64,000 nt of DNA from positions 1 to 64,000 of the forward strand of contig CAWBXO010000002.1 of the NCBI GenBank assembly GCA_963792785.1, given 5' to 3'. The notes beneath the pieces are model-generated. The model made no database searches, was not told the origin of the DNA, and worked only from the letters and a program-made list of their open reading frames with translations. Of this stretch, positions 51,614 through 61,810 are shown piece by piece. Position numbers and translations under genes: made by a program. Within the stretch, counting starts at the first letter, position 1. Every line of letters starts with the position of its first letter. This stretch comes from CAWIMX01 sp963792785 (GTDB lineage Bacteria > Acidobacteriota > Vicinamibacteria > Vicinamibacterales > CAVVIG01).

Positions 51614-52909
51614 CTACGATCTGGGAACGAAGCCGAACTCGACCGTTGACGTGCCGCCTGGCGGCACGGTGACGGTCTGCCGCAGCAGGCCGAACGTCTC
51701 GTGCCAGCCGGTGATCGTGTACGTCCCTGGCGGGACGTTGTCGATCTCGAACGAGCCGTCGCGCTCGCTCACGGCGAAATACGGGTGCGAGACGACGCCG
51801 ACCCACGCCGTCATCCAGCGGTGGATGTCGCACCCGATCTTCACCATTGTCTCCTCGCCCTTCGGCGTGAAGTCGTAGCTCGCGCCGGCGCCGGGCTGGG
51901 CCACGTTGAAGCTGTTCCCCGCCGCCGACGAGCTGTGCACGTTGTGCAGCACGTCGTCGCTGTTCAGGATCCGGAGCGGCTGCCCGACCCGTACGCCGAC
52001 GACGCGCGGTTCGTAGACGCAGTCGTGTTGATCGATGACCACCGGGTCGGCCGGCGCCGGCGTGGGTGCGAACGTGCCCTCGAGCCGCACGAACGCGTTC
52101 GCGACGCTGCCGTCGGCGGCGACCAGCACCGCTTCCTGCAGCATCTGGCGGCCGGCCGTCAGTTCGGCGCACGTTGGATCCATGCCCATGCGGATTACCG
52201 GATTGCCCGGCGGCGTGCCGGAGAACGCCACGTGGCCGCGGATCGTGCCGAGGGCGCCGGTCGATGCTGGCAGGGGACGCGCGGCGGCGGGCGCGGCGGG
52301 CGCCACGGCCGGGACCGATGCCGGCGGCGGCGCAACAGCCGCGGGCGCCTCGGCGGCCAGCGGCACGGCGCCGTTGGGCGCGTCGCGGTACCAGTATTCG
52401 CGGTGGCAGTTCTCGCACGCCGTATCCAGATCGTCGCCGGCGTCGAGCAGCGCGGCGACGTCGCGCTTGTCGATGGCGTCGAGCGACAGCATCGCGGCGT
52501 TGTGCAGGCCCTGCGCGTGGCGCGCCCACGTGGCGGGGTCGTCGGCGACGCGCGCCTCGATCTCTTCCGGATGCAGATCCACGCGCGGGTCGTCGGCCCG
52601 CTCGCCCGCCTGCGCGATCCGCCGGCCCGGGATCATGAGCAGGTTCCCGACCTCGACGAGCGCGATCGCCTGCCGCCGCAGCGCCTTCCAGTCGTCGTCT
52701 GTTTTGGGTTCCTTCTTTTCGATGCCGTCGAGCGTCGCGACGATCTCGACCGAGTCCCAGACGCCGTCGGCGTTGGGGTCGACGATCGAGTCCATGATGT
52801 CCTTGACGGTCGCCGTCGGCTGGAACGCGGGGCCTTGTGGCGCGCGCGAGCAGCCGCCCGCGGCGACGGCGACAGACAGCGCGGCCGCCGCGAATCGCGT
52901 GGCGGTCAC
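51614..52909 (-). CDS. Lipoprotein with cytochrome-c-type and cupredoxin-like domains
   Basis: A 431-residue predicted lipoprotein (lipobox AAGGC, residues about 17-21). Residues 30-180 are helical and end in a single haem motif CENCH (165-169), resembling a cytochrome c-prime-like fold. An Ala/Pro linker (180-235) follows. Residues 240-430 form a carboxypeptidase-regulatory/cupredoxin-like domain with LHNVHSS and the copper-type cluster C360-D-I-H363-R-W-M366. Such combinations suggest periplasmic electron transfer. GTG 52909 overlaps the metallophosphoesterase stop, so it is the last gene of a purE-led operon. Confidence 0.78.
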   Translation of the reverse strand: MTATRFAAAALSVAVAAGGCSRAPQGPAFQPTATVKDIMDSIVDPNADGVWDSVEIVATLDGIEKKEPKTDDDWKALRRQAIALVEVGNLLMIPGRRIAQAGERADDPRVDLHPEEIEARVADDPATWARHAQGLHNAAMLSLDAIDKRDVAALLDAGDDLDTACENCHREYWYRDAPNGAVPLAAEAPAAVAPPPASVPAVAPAAPAAARPLPASTGALGTIRGHVAFSGTPPGNPVIRMGMDPTCAELTAGRQMLQEAVLVAADGSVANAFVRLEGTFAPTPAPADPVVIDQHDCVYEPRVVGVRVGQPLRILNSDDVLHNVHSSSAAGNSFNVAQPGAGASYDFTPKGEETMVKIGCDIHRWMTAWVGVVSHPYFAVSERDGSFEIDNVPPGTYTITGWHETFGLLRQTVTVPPGGTSTVEFGFVPRS

Positions 52910-54075
52910 CTCGCGGAGTCTGACAGTTCGTAGCGCGGCACGCCGTAGGGCTCGTAGGGGACGCCGCCCTCGGCGACCACGCGCAGCCAGACGCGATCGC
53001 GGTCCACTTCCACGATCACGAAGTGATGGGGATTGTCGGCCTGCGATCCGCCCGGCAGGACGACGGGCTCCACCTCGACGTGCTGCGGCGCGGCCATCGC
53101 GTCGAAGAGCGTCGTGTCGGGCAGCGCGTTGAAGACGTAGGTCGGCGCGCCGCCGCCGCCGGTCACGAGGTGATCCATCCGCCAGGTCGCGCCGCCGTCC
53201 TGATAGTGCTCGATCCAGTGCTCGAGAAAGTGCTCGTGGCCCGCGATGGTCATGCGCACGTGGTGCTTGCGGAAGAGCGGGAGGTACATCCGCCGGATGC
53301 CCGCGGCCTGGCGCTCGAGGTTCGCGCCGCCGTGCGGGCCCGAGGAGATCGGCGCGTGGTGGAACATCGCGAACACTTCCGTGTACCGCGTCCGGTCGAG
53401 CCCGTCGAGCTGCGCCTGCACCCACGCGTACTGCGTGCCGTCCTCCGGGATGTTCGAGTCGAACGCGATCACGAACACGTTGCCGTAGCCGAACGCGAAC
53501 GTCGGGTAGCCGTCGAGCCGCCGCATCGATCCTTCCGGCGGCCAGAGGTTGCGCATCGCGTTCACGGTGTTGCGCAGGCCGAGTTCCCGATCGACCGTCG
53601 AGGTCCCCATGTCGTGGTTGCCGACCGCGAAGAAGTACGGCACGCCGCTCTCTTCGATGAGGCGTTTGATGATCGGAATGAACGTGACGTTCCACATGCG
53701 GGGCTGGCGGCCCTGATAGACGGCGTCGCCCGACTGGACGATGAAGCGGACCGGAAAGCCGCGCGCCGCCTCCGTCTTCATTTCCTGGAGCATGCCGTCG
53801 ACGAGGCTGTTGTGATCGGGATGGAGCTCGCGGCCGTCAATCTCGCCGTTGCCGCGGGTGTCGCCGTACGCGATGAACGAGAACTTCGTCTCGCCGGCCG
53901 AGGCGGCCTCGGGCGGGAGCGGGTGCGCGGGCGCCGGAAGGGTCTCGACGACTTCCTCGGCGGCCGCGGCCGGCGCTTGCGCGGGCACGGCCTGGCCCGC
54001 CGTGACCGGCCAGACGCCCGCCGCCGCGAGGGCGAGGAGCAACGCAAAGGTTCCCAGCACGAGGCGCGTCTTCAT
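52906..54075 (-). CDS. Exported calcineurin-like metallophosphoesterase
   Basis: A 389-residue enzyme with a signal peptide (1-27) and a Pro/Ala-rich stretch. The phosphoesterase metal motifs are in order: AYGDTRGN near residue 67, QSGDAVYQGR near 115, GNHDMG near 147, MFHHAPISS near 233 and TIAGHEHFLEHW near 270 (PF00149). It could act on nucleotides, phospholipids or phosphoproteins outside the cytoplasm. It lies one base after purE and overlaps the lipoprotein gene by four bases. Confidence 0.88.
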   Translation of the reverse strand: MKTRLVLGTFALLLALAAAGVWPVTAGQAVPAQAPAAAAEEVVETLPAPAHPLPPEAASAGETKFSFIAYGDTRGNGEIDGRELHPDHNSLVDGMLQEMKTEAARGFPVRFIVQSGDAVYQGRQPRMWNVTFIPIIKRLIEESGVPYFFAVGNHDMGTSTVDRELGLRNTVNAMRNLWPPEGSMRRLDGYPTFAFGYGNVFVIAFDSNIPEDGTQYAWVQAQLDGLDRTRYTEVFAMFHHAPISSGPHGGANLERQAAGIRRMYLPLFRKHHVRMTIAGHEHFLEHWIEHYQDGGATWRMDHLVTGGGGAPTYVFNALPDTTLFDAMAAPQHVEVEPVVLPGGSQADNPHHFVIVEVDRDRVWLRVVAEGGVPYEPYGVPRYELSDSAR

Positions 54076-54076
54076 A

Positions 54077-54559
54077 TCACGCCAGCGTGGCTTTCTTGAC
54101 GGCCTCGGCCATCTCCTTGCGGTAGGCCACGAGCTTCGCGCGCAGATCGGGGCGCGAGGTCGCGAGGATGTGGACGGCAAGCAGGCCGGCGTTGGCGGCG
54201 CCCGATGGCCCGATCGCGACCGTCGCGACCGGGATGCCCTTCGGCATCTGGACGGTCGAGAGCAGCGAGTCGAGGCCGTTCAGCGCCGAGGTCTGCATCG
54301 GCACGCCGATCACCGGGAGCACCGTGTGGGCGGCGGCCACGCCGGCCAGGTGGGCCGCGCCGCCGGCGCCGGCGATGATCACCTGGACGCCGCGATCGAT
54401 GGCCCCGGACACGTAGTCGGCCGTGGCGGCGGGGGTGCGGTGGGCGGACAAAACTTTGCACTCGTGCGGGACGTCAAACTTCTTCAGCATCTCGGCCGCC
54501 TGGCGCATCGCGTCCCAGTCGGAGGAGCTGCCCATGATGATGTTTACAAGAGGGTTCAT
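54077..54559 (-). CDS. purE: N5-carboxyaminoimidazole ribonucleotide mutase
   Basis: A 160-residue class I PurE. IIMGSSSDWDAM (residues 8-19), SAHRTP (near 41-46), GAGGAAHLAGV (near 69) and GVPMQTSALNGLDSLLS (near 94-110) are the active-site segments. It catalyses a step of purine synthesis in the cytoplasm. A longer in-frame start exists at 54718, but ATG 54559 gives the standard length. No purK lies next to it. It heads an operon with a metallophosphoesterase and a redox lipoprotein, an unexpected context. Confidence 0.93.
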   Translation of the reverse strand: MNPLVNIIMGSSSDWDAMRQAAEMLKKFDVPHECKVLSAHRTPAATADYVSGAIDRGVQVIIAGAGGAAHLAGVAAAHTVLPVIGVPMQTSALNGLDSLLSTVQMPKGIPVATVAIGPSGAANAGLLAVHILATSRPDLRAKLVAYRKEMAEAVKKATLA

Positions 54560-54607
54560 TGGAAGAAATAGGATAACCCATGTGCCGGGCTCTTCCGGCC
54601 TGCGAGG

Positions 54608-54613
54608 TAGAAT
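54608..54613 (+). promoter_or_regulatory. -10-like TAGAAT directly before an ATG
   Basis: TAGAAT ends seven bases before ATG 54621 of the M16 peptidase gene, consistent with a leaderless transcript. Confidence 0.4.
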
Positions 54614-54620
54614 CGGCGCT

Positions 54621-55982
54621 ATGAGAACTGCGGTATTGCTCACCCTGCTGGCGCTCGCGTCGCCGGCCGCGGCCCAGTCGGCGGCCCCCGCGGCAACGGC
54701 CGCGGCGGCCCCGCTCACGATGCCCTACACGGAGTTCACGCTGCCGAACGGTCTGCGCGTGATCATCCACGAGGATCACAGCGTGCCGATCGTCACGGTG
54801 AACACGTGGCGTCACGTGGGCTCGGCGCGCGAGAAGCCGGGACGGACGGGCTTCGCGCACCTGTTCGAGCACCTGATGTTCATGGGCTCGGGCCACGTGC
54901 CGTACGGCCAGTTCGACAGCCTGCTCGAGAACGTCGGCGGCGGCAACAACGCGTCGACCGGCAACGACTCGACCAACTACTACATCGACGTTCCGTCGAA
55001 CGCGCTCGAGCTCGCGCTCTACCTCGAGTCCGACCGCATGGGCTATCTGCTCGACGCGATGACGCCGGAGACGGTGGACGCCCAGCGCGACGTCGTGAAG
55101 AACGAGCGGCGCCAGCGCATCGAGAACCAGCCGTACGGCATGGCGAGCATCGCGCTCGGCGAGATGATGTACCCCGACAACCACCCGTATCACTGGCCCG
55201 TCATCGGCTACATGGACGATCTCACCGCCGCCAGCCACGAGGACGTGATCAACTTCTTCAAGCAGTACTACACGCCGGCGAACACCAGCCTCGTGGTCGC
55301 CGGGGACGTGAACACGGCCGACGCGAAGCGCCTCGTCGAGAAATGGTTCAGCGACATCACGGGCGGGCCGGCGCCCCCGCCGATGACGATTCCCGGCGTC
55401 GCGCTCGACGGCGTGCAGACGCGCACGCTGACCGACCACGTGCAGCTGCCGCGCCTCTACCTCGCGTGGCTCTCGCCCGCGTTCCTCACGCCGGGCGATT
55501 CGACGATGGACGTGCTCGCGAGCGTGATGGCCGACGGCAAGAACTCGCGCCTCTACAAACGGCTCGTCTACGACCTGCAGATCGCGCAAAGCGTGCAGGC
55601 GTTCCAGGCGTCGAACCAGCTGTCGTCGCAGTTCATGATCGTCGCCACGCCGCGGCCCGGCCACACGGCCGACGAGCTGAAGAAGGTCATCGACGAAGAG
55701 ATCGTGAAGCTGCAGCAGGAGGCACCAACCGATCACGAAGTGCAGCGCGCGATCAACCAGTGGGAAGCGTCCTTCTACGACCGCATGGAGAACATCGGCG
55801 GCTTCGGCGGCGTGGCCGACCAGATGAACGGCTACTACACGCGCACGGGCGATCCCGACTGGTTCAACGAGGACCTCGCGCGATACACGTCGATCTCGCC
55901 GTCGGACCTGCGCGCCGCCGCGATCCAGTGGCTGCCGCTCGATCGGCGCATCGAGCTGACCGTCGTGCCGGAGGGCAAGTAG
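54621..55982 (+). CDS. Exported M16 zinc peptidase, catalytic subunit
   Basis: A 453-residue protein with a signal peptide (1-19, ending AAAQ). The inverted zinc motif HLFEH is at residues 80-84, with the downstream glutamate in the VKNERRQRIEN segment about 76 residues later, as in active M16 enzymes (PF00675 plus PF05193). It would degrade peptides in the periplasm as one half of a heterodimer. The next gene, starting directly after the stop, encodes the half that lacks the zinc motif. Confidence 0.9.
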   Translation: MRTAVLLTLLALASPAAAQSAAPAATAAAAPLTMPYTEFTLPNGLRVIIHEDHSVPIVTVNTWRHVGSAREKPGRTGFAHLFEHLMFMGSGHVPYGQFDSLLENVGGGNNASTGNDSTNYYIDVPSNALELALYLESDRMGYLLDAMTPETVDAQRDVVKNERRQRIENQPYGMASIALGEMMYPDNHPYHWPVIGYMDDLTAASHEDVINFFKQYYTPANTSLVVAGDVNTADAKRLVEKWFSDITGGPAPPPMTIPGVALDGVQTRTLTDHVQLPRLYLAWLSPAFLTPGDSTMDVLASVMADGKNSRLYKRLVYDLQIAQSVQAFQASNQLSSQFMIVATPRPGHTADELKKVIDEEIVKLQQEAPTDHEVQRAINQWEASFYDRMENIGGFGGVADQMNGYYTRTGDPDWFNEDLARYTSISPSDLRAAAIQWLPLDRRIELTVVPEGK

Positions 55983-57491
55983 ATGCGCTCGCAGGATCAC
56001 GAAATGCAACCACGAAGGCGCGAAGGCACGAAGAAGAGCATTCTTCTTCTCGTGATCACGGCGTGTGCCGCCGTCACACTCGTGGCATCCGGCTTCAGCC
56101 GGATTGCTCTGGCCCAGCAGGCGCCCGATCGCTCGCACCCGCCGGCCATCGGCCCGGCGCCGGCGCTGCACCTGCCGACGATCGAGAAGCGCCAGCTCTC
56201 GAACGGCCTGCCGGTCTGGATCGTCGAGATGCACGAGGTCCCGGTCGTCCAGGTGAACCTCGTCGTCCTGCGCGGGAGCGCGAACGACCCGGTCGGCAAA
56301 TTCGGTGTGTCGAACTTCATGGCGAGCATGCTGGAGAACGGCGCCGCCGGACACTCGGCGCTCGACATCGCCGATCAGGTGGACTTCCTCGGCGCCGAGC
56401 TGAACACGTCGAGCAACACGGACACGATGGCCGTGCGGCTGCACGTGCCGGTGGCCCGCCTCGCCGAGGCGCTGCCGATCATGGCGGACGTCTCGCTCAA
56501 GCCGGACTTTCCCGCCGACGAGGTGAACCGCCTCCGCCAGCAGCGCCTGACCTCGCTGCTCCAGGCGCGCGACGATCCCGGCACGATTGCGTCGCTGGCG
56601 TTCGCGCGCGTGCTCTACGGCGCGGATCACCGCATGGGCACGCTGCAGATGGGCACCTCGTCGAGCATCCAGGCGCTGACGGTGGCCGATCTACAGACGT
56701 TCCACGCCGCCACGTTCGTGCCGCAGAACGCCACGCTCATCGTGGTCGGCGACATCACGCCGGCCGAGGTCACGCCGCTCCTCGAGAAGAGCTTCGGCGG
56801 CTGGCGCGCGCAGGGCGCGGCGGCGCCGATCGCGAAGCTGCCGGACGCGGCCGAGCCGAAGGCACGGGGCATCTACCTCGTCGACAAGCCGGGCGCGGCG
56901 CAGTCCGAGATCCGGATCGGCTGGATCGGCGTCCCGCGCTCGACGCCGGACTACTTCCCGCTCACCGTCATGAACACGCTGCTCGGCGGCTCGTACCAGT
57001 CGCGGCTGAACATGAACCTGCGCGAGGAGCACGGCTACACCTACGGCGCGTTCTCCAGCTTCGACATGCGCTCGGTCGCCGGGCCGTTCACCGCGCAGGC
57101 CGGCGTCCAGACCGACAAGACCGTCGAGTCGCTGAAGGAGTTCTTCAACGAGCTGAACGGGATCCTGCAGCCCGCGCCCGCCGACGACATCACGCAGGCG
57201 AAGAACTACGTGGCGCTCCGCTATCCCGGCGCCTTCGAGTCCACGCGCCAGATCTCGCAGCAGCTCGAGACGATGCTCGTCTACAACCTGCCGCCGACCT
57301 ACTTCTCGAACTACGTGGACAACATCCAGGCGGTGACCGCCGCCGACGTTCAGCGCATGGCGCAGAAGTACATCCAGCCCGGCAAGTTCGCGGTGGTGGT
57401 GGTGGGCGATCGGTCGCAGATCGAGGCCGGGATCCGCGCGCTGAATCTGGGGCCGATCCAGGTGCTCACGCCGGATCAGATCTTCGAATAG
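55983..57491 (+). CDS. Exported M16 peptidase-like protein, non-catalytic partner
   Basis: A 502-residue M16 homologue. The zinc motif is replaced by FMASMLENG (near residue 115), whereas the substrate-gripping REEHGYTYG (R/Y pair) is kept near 350. This is the division of labour known in heterodimeric M16B proteases. A GGAGGG site seven bases before ATG 55983 supports that start. The basic n-region of the signal (MQPRRREGTKK) is translated from the CACGAAGGC repeat. The gene ends directly against the convergent kinase gene. Confidence 0.87.
   Translation: MRSQDHEMQPRRREGTKKSILLLVITACAAVTLVASGFSRIALAQQAPDRSHPPAIGPAPALHLPTIEKRQLSNGLPVWIVEMHEVPVVQVNLVVLRGSANDPVGKFGVSNFMASMLENGAAGHSALDIADQVDFLGAELNTSSNTDTMAVRLHVPVARLAEALPIMADVSLKPDFPADEVNRLRQQRLTSLLQARDDPGTIASLAFARVLYGADHRMGTLQMGTSSSIQALTVADLQTFHAATFVPQNATLIVVGDITPAEVTPLLEKSFGGWRAQGAAAPIAKLPDAAEPKARGIYLVDKPGAAQSEIRIGWIGVPRSTPDYFPLTVMNTLLGGSYQSRLNMNLREEHGYTYGAFSSFDMRSVAGPFTAQAGVQTDKTVESLKEFFNELNGILQPAPADDITQAKNYVALRYPGAFESTRQISQQLETMLVYNLPPTYFSNYVDNIQAVTAADVQRMAQKYIQPGKFAVVVVGDRSQIEAGIRALNLGPIQVLTPDQIFE
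56000..56050 (+). repeat. Coding copy of the CACGAAGGC repeat
   Basis: GAAATGCAACCACGAAGGC, then GCGAAGGCACGAAGAAG, followed by an inverted tail (GAAGAA-TTCTTC). It is nearly the same as the intergenic copies at 2254 and 23951 but here encodes the signal-peptide n-region. Confidence 0.72.
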
Positions 57492-60159
57492 TTACCGCGC
57501 GCCGCGGATGAGGAACATCCGCGACAGCTGGCGGTTGATCGCGTAGGCATAGACCGTCGGATCGCCGCCCAGCGTGAGCTGGTGCATCGCCACCATGCCT
57601 GCAGTGTCCGAGGGATGGATTTCCCTCAGGAGCTCGCGCCGGCCGTTCACGAGATCCACGCGCACGAGCGTCAGCCCCGTCCCGGCGCTGACCCCGACCA
57701 GCGCGAAGCCGCCGTCGATCGTCCAGCGCGCGATCTCGTCGTCGTCCGTCAGCCCGGCCACGGGACGCGGTGCGCCGCCGTCGGCCGGATAGATCGCCCA
57801 CGGCGGGGTCGTTTCGACTTCCCCTCCGCTGCGAATGCGGTGCACGAGAAGGTTCGCGCCATCTCCAGACGGCCAGGCCGAGTCGGTCTGCTCGGGCGTG
57901 ATCGGCGTCGGCGGCCCGCCGTCGATCGCCTGCTCGTAGCATCGGACCGGCACGCCGGGCGCGCTGCCGCACGCGACGATCCGCGTGCCGTCGGCGAAGA
58001 AGCGGCCGTCCGAGTAGCGCTGGATGGGACCCGGATCCAGGTGGCGCGCCTCGCCGGGGCCCGTCGGGTACAGCACGAACTCGTCCCGATCGGCGCGCGG
58101 AATGTTCGCCAGCGCCCACCGCCCATCCGGCGACAGGTCGTAGCCTTCCCCCTCGCCCAGGCGCACCACGGGCGAGCCGTCGGTGCCGCGCAGGCACACG
58201 CCGTAGTTGGTGCCGAGCGCGCCGCTCTCCTCGGTGAAGAGCAGCGTGCGGCCGTCGGCGGTGAGCCGGACGGGATACGAGAAATCCAGCCACGACAGGC
58301 TCACCTCGGCGGTCGCACCGGGCGGCCGGACCATCATCAACCGGCTGATGTCGTCGCGCGCGGCGAGCCACCGGCCGTCCGGCGCGATGTCGTACAGCGT
58401 GATGCCGCCGGCGCTCTCGAGCGCCTGCCGCCGCTGGCCGTCCAGCGTCACCCCGAACACCATGAACTGCGTGTAGCTGAGGCCGGCCGCGAACAGCACC
58501 TCGTGCCCGTCGGGCGCCCACGCCAGTCCCTCGAGCCCCCAGAACCCGTCGGCGAGCGCGGTCTTGTGTCCCGCGGAGATCGACGACGGCAACGCCGCCG
58601 CGGTCGTCGAACTTGCCCGGATGCTCCATGAACGCGACGTGAAGGCCGTCGGGTGAGACCCGGAGATCGCTCAGGTATCCGGATGACTCCGCCAGGACCG
58701 TCCCGATCGGAAACTCGAGCCGGTCCAGCCCGTCCGACTGCCGAATCACGGCGAGGTTCTCGCCGTCAGGCGCCCAGTCGGCCTCGCGCACGTGGTCGAG
58801 CAGCTGCCGCGGCGCCCCGCCGCCGAGCTGCACGCGCGCCAGCGTGCCTCCGAACAGCCGGTGCCCGATGAACTCGGCGTTGGTGAGCACGGCGAGCTCG
58901 CCGTTCTTCGACACCGACAGCAGCTGCGTGTGCGCCAGGTTGAGGCTGCGGGGCTCCGGGTAGTCCTCGCTCACGGTGAACAACTGGACATCGTCCGGTT
59001 TGCCGTCGAGCGCCGTGCTGTACACGATGGTCTTGCCATCGGGCGCGAACAGGCCGCGGAAGATCGTCTGCTCCTGGTACGTCAGCACCTTGAACGACAC
59101 GGGCACCGTCGAGGGTGCGGCGCCGCGGCCCGCCGCGAACGCGGCGGCCGCGAGGATGGCGGCAGCAGCCGCCGCGGCGACCGGCTTCAACCACCGCGAT
59201 CGAGCCCGCCCGGCGGTGGCGACGGCGCGCGCGGCCGAGATCGACGAGCCCGACAGCGCCTGCAGCGCGAAGGCGATGTCGCTGGCGCTCTGGAAGCGCT
59301 CGGCCGGTGACTTCTCCAGGCAATGCGACACGATTGGCCCGATGGCCGGTGGCAGGCCGCTCGAGGCGGCCTCTGGAATCTCCGGCGGATCCTCCTTGAG
59401 AATCGCCGTCATGGTCTCGGCGGTCGTCTCGCGCTGGAACGCCCGCTGGCCGGAGATCAACTCGTAGAGCACGGCGCCGAACGAGAAGATGTCCGACCGG
59501 TGATCGCCGGCTTCTCCGCGGACCTGCTCGGGCGACATGTACCCGACCGTGCCGAGCACGGTGCCCGGATCTGTGTGGCGATCCATCGTCGGCGCGGTCG
59601 TGTGGCTCGCCGGGCGCGCGTCCGCGCGGCGCGCCAGGCCGAAGTCGAGGATCTTCACCCGGCCGTCGGCCGTGACGAAGACGTTCTCCGGCTTGAGATC
59701 GCGATGGACGATGCCCTTCTCGTGAGCGGCGGCCAGCCCGCGCGCGATCTGCACCGCATACGCCAGGGCTTTGCGGGTCGGCATGCGCGAGGACGCGCTG
59801 CCGGCGCCGGCATCGTCGCGGCCGGAGCCGCCGGAGCCCGCGGCCGGTTCGCTGCCCAGCACCTCGCGCAGCGTCCGGCCGTCGAGCAGCTCGGTGACGA
59901 TGAAGGAGACGCCGCCCTCGGTGCCGAAGTCGAAGATCGAGAGGATGTTGGGGTGCGAGAGCGCAGCGACCGCCTTGGCCTCGCGCTCGAAGCGCGCGAG
60001 CGCCGTGGGATCGGCGGCCAGGTGTCCCGGCAGGACCTTGACGGCGACGTCGCGATCGAGCTTCGTGTCGCGCGCGCGATAGACCTCACCCATGCCGCCC
60101 GCGCCGAGGGGGCCGACGATTTGATACGGCCCAAGGCGGGCGCCGGACTGCAGGGACAT
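57492..60159 (-). CDS. Ser/Thr protein kinase with TolB/WD40-like propeller (one frameshift)
   Basis: About 888 residues after correcting one indel near 58577. Residues 12-290 are a Hanks-type kinase: GAGGMGEVYRARD, AVKVLP (Lys near 41), HRDLKPENV, DFGLARR and the MSPEQVRG segment. A single membrane segment (about 325-350) follows, then a beta-propeller sensor with repeated FAPDGKT/WAPDGEN/VSPDGLH/WAPDGHE/IAPDGRW blades. This is the PknB-TolB-type receptor kinase abundant in Acidobacteria, with the propeller outside the cell. A TATAAT box six bases before the ATG, overlapping the symporter stop, suggests its own leaderless transcript. Confidence 0.87.
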
Positions 60160-60165
60160 CAGGTG

Positions 60166-60171
60166 ATTATA
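60166..60171 (-). promoter_or_regulatory. Consensus TATAAT directly before the kinase ATG
   Basis: On the minus strand TATAAT overlaps the last codons of the symporter gene and ends six bases before ATG 60159. It is the strongest of the leaderless-type promoters seen. Confidence 0.5.
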
Positions 60172-61810
60172 TGGAAGTTGCCGAACTCACCACGAGTCCG
60201 ACCACGAACACCACCACTGCCCCAATGAGGTTGTGCCAGAGGAAGGCGACCCACGGCAGGCCAAAGGCGACGGCGAGGACGGCGGCCATGCCGGCGATGA
60301 GGCCGTAGAACGCGCCGGTGCCGTTCGCTTTCTTCGTGAGGATGGCGAGCATGAAGACGCCGAGCAGCGATCCGTAGAAGAACGATCCGTAGCGGTTCAC
60401 GACCTCGATGAGCGATCCGGCGTTCACCGAGTAGATCGCGACGACGCACGCGAAGGCGCCCCAGAGGAGCGTCGCAATCTTCGACACGAAGAGGTAGTGC
60501 GACTCGGACGCGTCCTTCACGAAATGGCGTTGGTAGAAGTCGATGATCGTCGCCGTGGTGAGCGAGTTCAGCTCGCCGGCGCTCGTCGACATGGCGGCCG
60601 CGAAGATCGCGGCGATCATCAGGCCGACCAGGCCGATCGGCATCCGCGTGGTGATGAACGTCGGGAACACGTAGTTCACGTCGGCATACACCTCGTCGCC
60701 CGTCACGTCCTTCACGATTTGGACGGCCTCGCCACGGATCTCGGAGACGTCGGCGTCGGCCGCGAGAAAGGCCGCGCGATCGTCGGCCGTCGCGGCCGCT
60801 TTCCTTGCGTCGATGGCCTGATCGAACCGGCCCTCGAGCGCCGCATACTCCGCCGCGCGCGGGCTGGCCGCGACGTCGGCGTCGTGCACGCCGTTGAACA
60901 GCATCGGCGGCGTCTGGAAGATGTAGAAGACGAACACGAGGACGCCGATCGTCAGCACGAGCAGCTGGAGCGGAATCTTCGCCCACGCGGTCATGAGCAG
61001 CGAGCCGCGCGCCTCGTCCTCGGACTTCGCCGTGAGGTACCGCTGCACCTGGCTCTGGTCGCAGCCGAAATACGCGAGCATCAGGAACAGGCCGCCGGTC
61101 ATGCCGGTCCAGAAGGTGTACTGATCGTTCAGGTTCAGGCGGAAACTCACCGCGTCCATGCGGCCGGTCGCGCCGGCCATGTGCAGCGCCTGCACGATCC
61201 CCACGTCGTGCGGAATGCCGGCCAGCAGGACGACGACCGCCGCGAGCATCCCGCCGACGATGATGAACATCTGCTTGACGTCGGTCCACGCCACCGCCTG
61301 CACGCCGCCCATCGTCGTGTAAATGATCATGGGCACGCAGATCACGAGCACGGTGAACGGCATCGACCAGTGGAGGATCGCCGACATCACGACCGCCGGC
61401 GCCACGAGCGTGACGCCGAGCGAGAACGCCCGCCCCATCATGAAGAGGAAGCTCGCGAGGGAGCGCGTCCGCGCGTCGAACCGCCGCTCGAGATATTCGT
61501 ACGCGGTGTAGACCTTCGCCCGGTAGAAGAACGGCACCACCGTCACCGAGAGCAGGATCATCGCGAGCGGCAGGCCGAAGTAGAACTGGATGAAGTTCAG
61601 CCCCGACGAATACGCCTGCCCCGTGGTGCCGATGAGCGTGACCGCGCTCATCTGCGTGGCCATCACCGACAACCCGACGGCCCACCACGGCAGCGACCGG
61701 TTCGCGAGGAAGTAGCCCTCGACCTTGTCGGTGTTCTTCGACCGGCGCACGCCGTCGTACACCATCCACGCGATGTAGCCGACCACGATGGCCCAGTCGA
61801 GCGCGGTCAC
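60167..61810 (-). CDS. Sodium:solute symporter family transporter
   Basis: A 547-residue transporter of the SSS family (PF00474) with about 13-14 hydrophobic segments. SKNTDKVEGYFLANRSLPWWAVGLSVMATQMSAVTLIG split near residues 25-60 holds the conserved Na+-site serines. GGVQAVAWTDVKQMFI (near 155) and GLMIAAIFAAAMSTSAGELNS (near 385) are family signatures. It carries a sugar, vitamin or carboxylate together with Na+. The GTG start at 61810 overlaps the stop of a 27-codon open frame, so it is probably translated by coupling. Confidence 0.88.
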   Translation of the reverse strand: MTALDWAIVVGYIAWMVYDGVRRSKNTDKVEGYFLANRSLPWWAVGLSVMATQMSAVTLIGTTGQAYSSGLNFIQFYFGLPLAMILLSVTVVPFFYRAKVYTAYEYLERRFDARTRSLASFLFMMGRAFSLGVTLVAPAVVMSAILHWSMPFTVLVICVPMIIYTTMGGVQAVAWTDVKQMFIIVGGMLAAVVVLLAGIPHDVGIVQALHMAGATGRMDAVSFRLNLNDQYTFWTGMTGGLFLMLAYFGCDQSQVQRYLTAKSEDEARGSLLMTAWAKIPLQLLVLTIGVLVFVFYIFQTPPMLFNGVHDADVAASPRAAEYAALEGRFDQAIDARKAAATADDRAAFLAADADVSEIRGEAVQIVKDVTGDEVYADVNYVFPTFITTRMPIGLVGLMIAAIFAAAMSTSAGELNSLTTATIIDFYQRHFVKDASESHYLFVSKIATLLWGAFACVVAIYSVNAGSLIEVVNRYGSFFYGSLLGVFMLAILTKKANGTGAFYGLIAGMAAVLAVAFGLPWVAFLWHNLIGAVVVFVVGLVVSSATSI

